From Burkholderiaceae bacterium (GTDB lineage Bacteria > Pseudomonadota > Gammaproteobacteria > Burkholderiales > Burkholderiaceae_C): a DNA stretch of 10,681 bases. Shown here piece by piece: positions 7,500 through 10,681 of the stretch. Each line of letters begins with the position of its first letter. Position 1 is the first letter of the stretch. The position numbers were made by a program, and so were the translations under genes. The notes beneath the pieces are model-generated. The model ran no database searches, was not told the DNA's origin, and saw nothing but the letters and a program-made list of their open reading frames with translations. The DNA lies in the NCBI GenBank assembly GCA_023260355.1, contig JALQVJ010000258.1, positions 1 to 10,681 of the forward strand, given 5' to 3'.

Positions 7500-8708
7500 A
7501 TGGAATTGGGAGATGCACGCCGCGGCAAATTGGCCACCAATTTGGTGGGTTTCGGTCGCGCCTTGCGCCGAGCGGGTTTGCCTGTCGACAGCGACCGCAT
7601 CGCGGTGGCCACTGAGGCATTGATGTTGACGGGCATGGAGTCAAGACTTGATTGGAACAGTGCCTTGGAGTCGGTCTTTGTCAGTGACCCAAGCCAGCGC
7701 GTGGTGTTCCAAGAGTTATTTGACGCCTACTTTCGCGATCCCGAAGTGGCCAATAAGTTGTTGGCCCAGTTGCTGCCTCAGTCTCAAGGCAAAGCGCAAG
7801 CGAACAAACAACGCATGCGCACGCAAGACGCCTTGCGTCCCGCGGTGCCCAATCACCCAGTGGCGGAAAAGAAGCCCGATGAGTCAGTGCGTTTCGACGC
7901 GGCCATGACCGCCAGTCAGACCAAACGCCTGCATCGGGCGGACTTCAATACGCTGTCGGCCAGCGAGTTTGCGTTGGTGCAGCAGCTCGTGCGTGATATC
8001 GCATTGCCGTTCCCCAAAATTTCAGCCCGCCGTTATGTTCCCAAGCGCCAATCGGCATTGTTGGATTGGTCTCGCATGGTGAGCACAACGGCGCGATTGG
8101 GCGGTGAGTGTGTGCAACTGCCGCACATGGGCCGTGCGCAGGAGGTGTTACCGCTGTTGGTGCTGGTCGACGTCTCGGGCTCGATGGAGCGCTACGTGCG
8201 AATGCTCTTGGCGTATTTGCATGCCGCATTGCAGCGCGGCGCTGCCAGAGGTCGTGCATGGCGAGTAGGCCGGCGAGACGTGTTTGCCTTTGGCACAGGG
8301 CTCACTGATTTGTCCCCGGCCTTTGCTTTGCCAGACACGGATGAGATGCTGGATGCTGTGCAGAGCTTGGTCCACGACTTTGCGGGCGGCACTCGGCTGG
8401 GCGATTCCCTGGCTCAGTTGCGGCGCGATTACCCACGCCGCTTGGTGGGCAAGCGCACGGTGGTTTTGCTCATCAGTGACGGTCTTGATACTGGGGATGT
8501 CGCCGCGCTGGACTCTGAGCTGCTGTGGTTGAATCGGCATACGCGCAAATTGTTGTGGTTGAATCCGCTCCTGCGATTTGATGCGTACCAACCCGTGGCC
8601 GCAGGCGCCCGTGTCTTGCATGCGCGAGCACACGCCAGCGTTGCCGTTCACAATATTGAACATCTCAAAGATTTAGCTCGCAGCGTCGAGCGTGTCCTCA
8701 AGGAGTGA
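7500..8708 (+). CDS. coxE: VWA domain protein CoxE
   Basis: A 402-residue CoxE-type protein and usual partner of the MoxR ATPase, thought to help insert or mature the metal site of the hydroxylase. The N-terminal half is the characteristic CoxE helical region (GKLATNLVGFGRALRRAGLPVDSDRI, then FDAYFRDPEVANKLLAQLLPQ). The C-terminal half is a von Willebrand A domain with a complete MIDAS site: DVSGS (D224, S226, S228), T298 in GGTRLGDSL and D327 in LISDGLDTGD. Cytoplasmic; no signal peptide or membrane span is visible. The ATG at 7500 is 19 bp after coxD and matches the family N-terminus, but no Shine-Dalgarno is recognisable, so translation may be weak or coupled to coxD. Length is typical. 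Confidence 0.93.
   Translation: MELGDARRGKLATNLVGFGRALRRAGLPVDSDRIAVATEALMLTGMESRLDWNSALESVFVSDPSQRVVFQELFDAYFRDPEVANKLLAQLLPQSQGKAQANKQRMRTQDALRPAVPNHPVAEKKPDESVRFDAAMTASQTKRLHRADFNTLSASEFALVQQLVRDIALPFPKISARRYVPKRQSALLDWSRMVSTTARLGGECVQLPHMGRAQEVLPLLVLVDVSGSMERYVRMLLAYLHAALQRGAARGRAWRVGRRDVFAFGTGLTDLSPAFALPDTDEMLDAVQSLVHDFAGGTRLGDSLAQLRRDYPRRLVGKRTVVLLISDGLDTGDVAALDSELLWLNRHTRKLLWLNPLLRFDAYQPVAAGARVLHARAHASVAVHNIEHLKDLARSVERVLKE
8700..8705 (+). promoter_or_regulatory. Shine-Dalgarno of coxG inside the coxE end
   Basis: AAGGAG in the last codons of coxE lies 8 nt before the ATG at 8714. It favours that start over the upstream in-frame GTG 8705 and ATG 8708, which overlap it or sit too close. 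Confidence 0.8.
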
Positions 8709-8713
8709 TGACG

Positions 8714-9307
8714 ATGGAAATGCAAGGTAGCCGAGATCTCGGTGTGACACAACAACAAGCGTGGGACGCGTTGAATGACCCCGAAGTGCTCAAGGCTTGT
8801 ATCCCGGGCTGTGAAAAGGTCGACCCGAATGGCGACAATGCATACACCGTTGGTATGGCGTTGCGCATTGGTCCAGTCGCGGCTCGGTTCACCGGTGCAA
8901 TCACGTTGACAAACATCCAGGCGCCCAACAGTTATGAATTGAACTTTGAGGGCCAAGGTGGGCCCGCTGGATTTGGCAAAGGCGGGTCGAAAGTCACGCT
9001 GACCCCGATTGAAGGTGGCACGCGCTTGGACTATGAAGTGACTGCGCAGGTCGGCGGCAAAGTGGCTCAGTTGGGGCAGCGATTGATCGATGGCGCTGCG
9101 CGCTCGTTGGCGGAGGATTTTTTCAAGCGTTTCGATGCTGAAATGGGACGCCGGTACGCAGAGCAGCCCGCCGCGACCAGTGTGGGTTCTGCCACGCCGG
9201 CGCTCGCCACAAACCAAGTGGTTGATCCTTTGGCGACGGTTTGGGCGCCATTGGGCTGGGGGTTGGCTTCGTTTGTGGTGATGTCGCTGATCGTTTGGTT
9301 GGCTTGA
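8714..9307 (+). CDS. coxG: CoxG-type SRPBCC protein with C-terminal membrane anchor
   Basis: A 197-residue CoxG-family protein. Residues 1 to about 150 form the SRPBCC (START-like) hydrophobic-cavity domain, with the hallmark AWDALNDPEVLKACIPGCEKV (16-36) and the GPVAARFTGAITL strand region. A short low-complexity linker (about 151-172) leads to one hydrophobic segment (about 178-197) that ends the protein and reads as a tail anchor. CoxG proteins recruit CO dehydrogenase to the inner face of the membrane, and quinone delivery has been reported for a mycobacterial form I enzyme. Here it suggests that the hydroxylase donates electrons to the membrane quinone pool, which is inference. The gene starts 5 bp after coxE, indicating translational coupling. 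Confidence 0.9.
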   Translation: MEMQGSRDLGVTQQQAWDALNDPEVLKACIPGCEKVDPNGDNAYTVGMALRIGPVAARFTGAITLTNIQAPNSYELNFEGQGGPAGFGKGGSKVTLTPIEGGTRLDYEVTAQVGGKVAQLGQRLIDGAARSLAEDFFKRFDAEMGRRYAEQPAATSVGSATPALATNQVVDPLATVWAPLGWGLASFVVMSLIVWLA

Positions 9308-9314
9308 TCGTTCA

Positions 9315-9320
9315 AAGGGG
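9315..9320 (+). promoter_or_regulatory. Shine-Dalgarno of the xdhC-family gene
   Basis: AAGGGG lies 6 nt before GTG 9327 and supports that GTG over the in-frame ATG at 9345 (residue 7). Confidence 0.65.
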
Positions 9321-9326
9321 ATCACA

Positions 9327-10403
9327 GTGGAAAATTTGGATGTCATGGTCTTGCGCACGCTATTGAAGTGGCGGCGTGCAGGTCAGCGGGCGTTGATGGC
9401 CACAGTGATCCGAACTTGGGGATCTTCGCCTCGACCCATCGGTTCCATCATGGCGTTGTGCGAGGATGGTGCAGTTGTCGGGTCGGTCAGCGGTGGTTGT
9501 ATCGAAGACGACCTGATCGACCAATACACCCGCGCCTATGCGCAGCATCAAACGGGTGAGGCAGCAGCGCAAGAGCGCAGCATTCCCAGTGGTGCGCCCA
9601 AGAGCATCAAATACGGCATCACCGCAGACGAGGCGCATCGGTTTGGGTTGCCTTGCGGTGGGACCTTGGAGTTGCTGCTCGAATTCGACCCAGATGCGGA
9701 CGCATTGGCTGCTTTGATCGGTGCGCTGGATAAAGGCCAGTTGATGAAGCGCTCCGTGGACTTGAGTGATGGACGTGTCACTTTGAGCCCTTGTGATTCA
9801 CCTGAGGCCCTCAGCTTGACTGACGCGCAGTTGGTCAACACATTCGGACCTGAGTATCGAATGCTGCTCATCGGAGCAGGGCAACTGAGTGAATATCTTG
9901 CGACCATGGCTTTGTTCTCAGGCTTTGCCGTCACCGTATGCGACCCCCGCGAAGAATACCGAGGAGCGTGGGCTGTGCCAGGCGCCAAAGTGGTGTCCGA
10001 TATGCCAGACGATGTGGTTCAGGCGTTTGCCGCGGACCACCGCTCGTGTGTGATCGCGCTGACGCACGACCCCAAGCTCGACGATTTGGCCCTGTTAGAG
10101 GCGCTAGAAACGGACGCGTTTTATGTGGGTGCGATTGGCTCGCGGCGCAACCATGCCGCGCGGCGCGAACGCATGATGGAACACTTTGACAAGACCGAAG
10201 CGCAGCTGGAGCGCTTGCGTGGCCCAATTGGCATTTACATCGGCAGCAAGACGCCCTCTGAGATTGCGGTCAGCATCATGGCGGAGGTCATGGCCGTGAA
10301 AAACGGCGTCACTTTGCCAAGAGACATGGACGTCGGAATCGCCAAGAACCTAAGAGATACGCCCCACAACGACCCCGGCGTGCTGGTGTGTGGCGTGCGG
10401 TAA
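9327..10403 (+). CDS. xdhC: XdhC/CoxI-family Mo-cofactor maturation protein
   Basis: A 358-residue protein of the XdhC/CoxI family. These bind Mo cofactor, promote its sulfuration and deliver it to xanthine-oxidase-family enzymes; its client here is presumably CoxL. The N-terminal XdhC_CoxI domain has RTWGSSPRPIGS (29-40), SVSGGCIEDDL (53-63, with the conserved Cys58) and LPCGGTLELLLE (Cys110). The C-terminal Rossmann-like domain has LLIGAGQLSEYLA (180-192), ALTHDPKLDDLAL, VGAIGSRRN and IGSKTPSEIAVSIMAEV (305-321). Both domains are intact. The GTG start is set by the Shine-Dalgarno at 9315-9320. It is the last gene of the cluster, 19 bp after coxG. Whether the best name is coxI, coxF or xdhC cannot be decided from sequence alone. 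Confidence 0.9.
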   Translation: MENLDVMVLRTLLKWRRAGQRALMATVIRTWGSSPRPIGSIMALCEDGAVVGSVSGGCIEDDLIDQYTRAYAQHQTGEAAAQERSIPSGAPKSIKYGITADEAHRFGLPCGGTLELLLEFDPDADALAALIGALDKGQLMKRSVDLSDGRVTLSPCDSPEALSLTDAQLVNTFGPEYRMLLIGAGQLSEYLATMALFSGFAVTVCDPREEYRGAWAVPGAKVVSDMPDDVVQAFAADHRSCVIALTHDPKLDDLALLEALETDAFYVGAIGSRRNHAARRERMMEHFDKTEAQLERLRGPIGIYIGSKTPSEIAVSIMAEVMAVKNGVTLPRDMDVGIAKNLRDTPHNDPGVLVCGVR

Positions 10404-10421
10404 GCGTGCGTTCTCAGCGAT

Positions 10422-10681
10422 TCAGCTGATTCGGTGAGATTCAATCCACCACTCACCGCTCATCAAGCCCAGCCAAGTCAAGAGCAGGCTGCCCGCCAAA
10501 TTCATAAATGCGTTGGCGACAGCGAGCCCCGGTTTGCCCAAGCTGAAAAGACTGACTGTTTCGATAGAGAAGGTCGAAAATGTCGTCAAAGCGCCCAAAA
10601 AACCTGTGATCAACAAGAGACGCCAAGCGGGATCGAGTTGGGGGTGGTTTTGCAAAAGCGTGACGCCCAAACCAATCAAAT
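10422..10681 (-). CDS. crcB: Fluoride channel CrcB/Fluc, C-terminal part
   Basis: The frame ends at 10422-10424 on the minus strand and runs off the right edge, so only about the last 86 codons are present. The visible part has two hydrophobic segments and the CrcB/Fluc signature [18 protein letters not shown], whose TTFSTF phenylalanines line the fluoride pathway. These proteins form dual-topology dimers in the inner membrane that let fluoride out of the cell. The first visible codon with start potential (TTG at 10677-10679) is internal: the family N-terminus with its first two helices must lie beyond the window. It converges on the xdhC-family gene with an 18-bp gap and has no evident link with the hydroxylase. 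Confidence 0.9.
   Translation of the reverse strand, partial: LIGLGVTLLQNHPQLDPAWRLLLITGFLGALTTFSTFSIETVSLFSLGKPGLAVANAFMNLAGSLLLTWLGLMSGEWWIESHRIS

Noticed and set aside
10419..10442. Three GATTC copies at 9-10 bp spacing near the xdhC and crcB ends
   Set aside because: Five-base units, two of them within the end of crcB, and no stem or T-run; a weak 5-bp hairpin here is not a convincing terminator.

Overview
The window looks like a chromosomal segment of a betaproteobacterium, probably Burkholderiales and perhaps Comamonadaceae. The basis is a moderately GC-rich composition with heavy use of TTG leucine codons, the DUF1178 protein tail, the glutamate dehydrogenase type, and the make-up of the molybdenum hydroxylase cluster. 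The taxonomic call is inferred from protein style, not from a search.

Layout. (1) Positions 2-130 (+) carry the last 42 codons of a DUF1178-family protein. (2) Positions 135-1412 (-) encode a complete hexameric-type glutamate dehydrogenase that converges on it with only 4 bp between the stop codons. (3) Positions 1568-2662 (-) encode a GAF/PAS/Fis-HTH regulator resembling AcoR but without the AAA+ sigma-54 activation domain. (4) Positions 2663-2796 are the divergent control region, with a 13-bp perfect inverted repeat beside the regulator start. (5) Positions 2797-10403 (+) hold a seven-gene molybdenum hydroxylase cluster of the CO-dehydrogenase-like family: coxS ([2Fe-2S] subunit), coxL (Mo subunit), coxM (FAD subunit), coxD (MoxR AAA+ ATPase), coxE (VWA protein), coxG (SRPBCC protein with a C-terminal membrane helix) and an XdhC-family protein. 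(6) Positions 10422-10681 (-) carry the C-terminal part of a CrcB/Fluc fluoride channel, which closes the cluster convergently.

How the genes work together. CoxS, CoxL and CoxM should form the usual heterohexameric (LMS)2 hydroxylase, passing electrons from the Mo site through two [2Fe-2S] centres to FAD. CoxD, CoxE and XdhC are the expected cofactor-maturation and insertion factors, and CoxG the membrane recruitment factor. The large subunit has the form II signature AYRGAGR (residues 372-378), not the AYRCSFR loop of true (form I) CO dehydrogenases. The gene order S-L-M also fits form II. The substrate is therefore not known, and CO oxidation should not be assumed. No molybdopterin cytidylyltransferase gene is present between the regulator and crcB.

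The most notable observations are regulatory. A near-ideal intrinsic terminator lies between the structural genes (SLM) and the accessory genes (DEG-xdhC). Its stem contains a GTG that would otherwise be taken as the coxD start. Eight bases just after the coxM stop are perfectly complementary to the 5' arm and loop of that terminator, which could form a competing structure. Translation signals also differ: strong Shine-Dalgarno sequences before coxS, coxL and coxM, but a weak one with a non-ATG start for coxD and none visible for coxE. I saw no mobile elements, CRISPR arrays, tRNA or rRNA genes. No wholly new gene system is evident. The open questions are the substrate, the AAA+-less regulator and the internal terminator.
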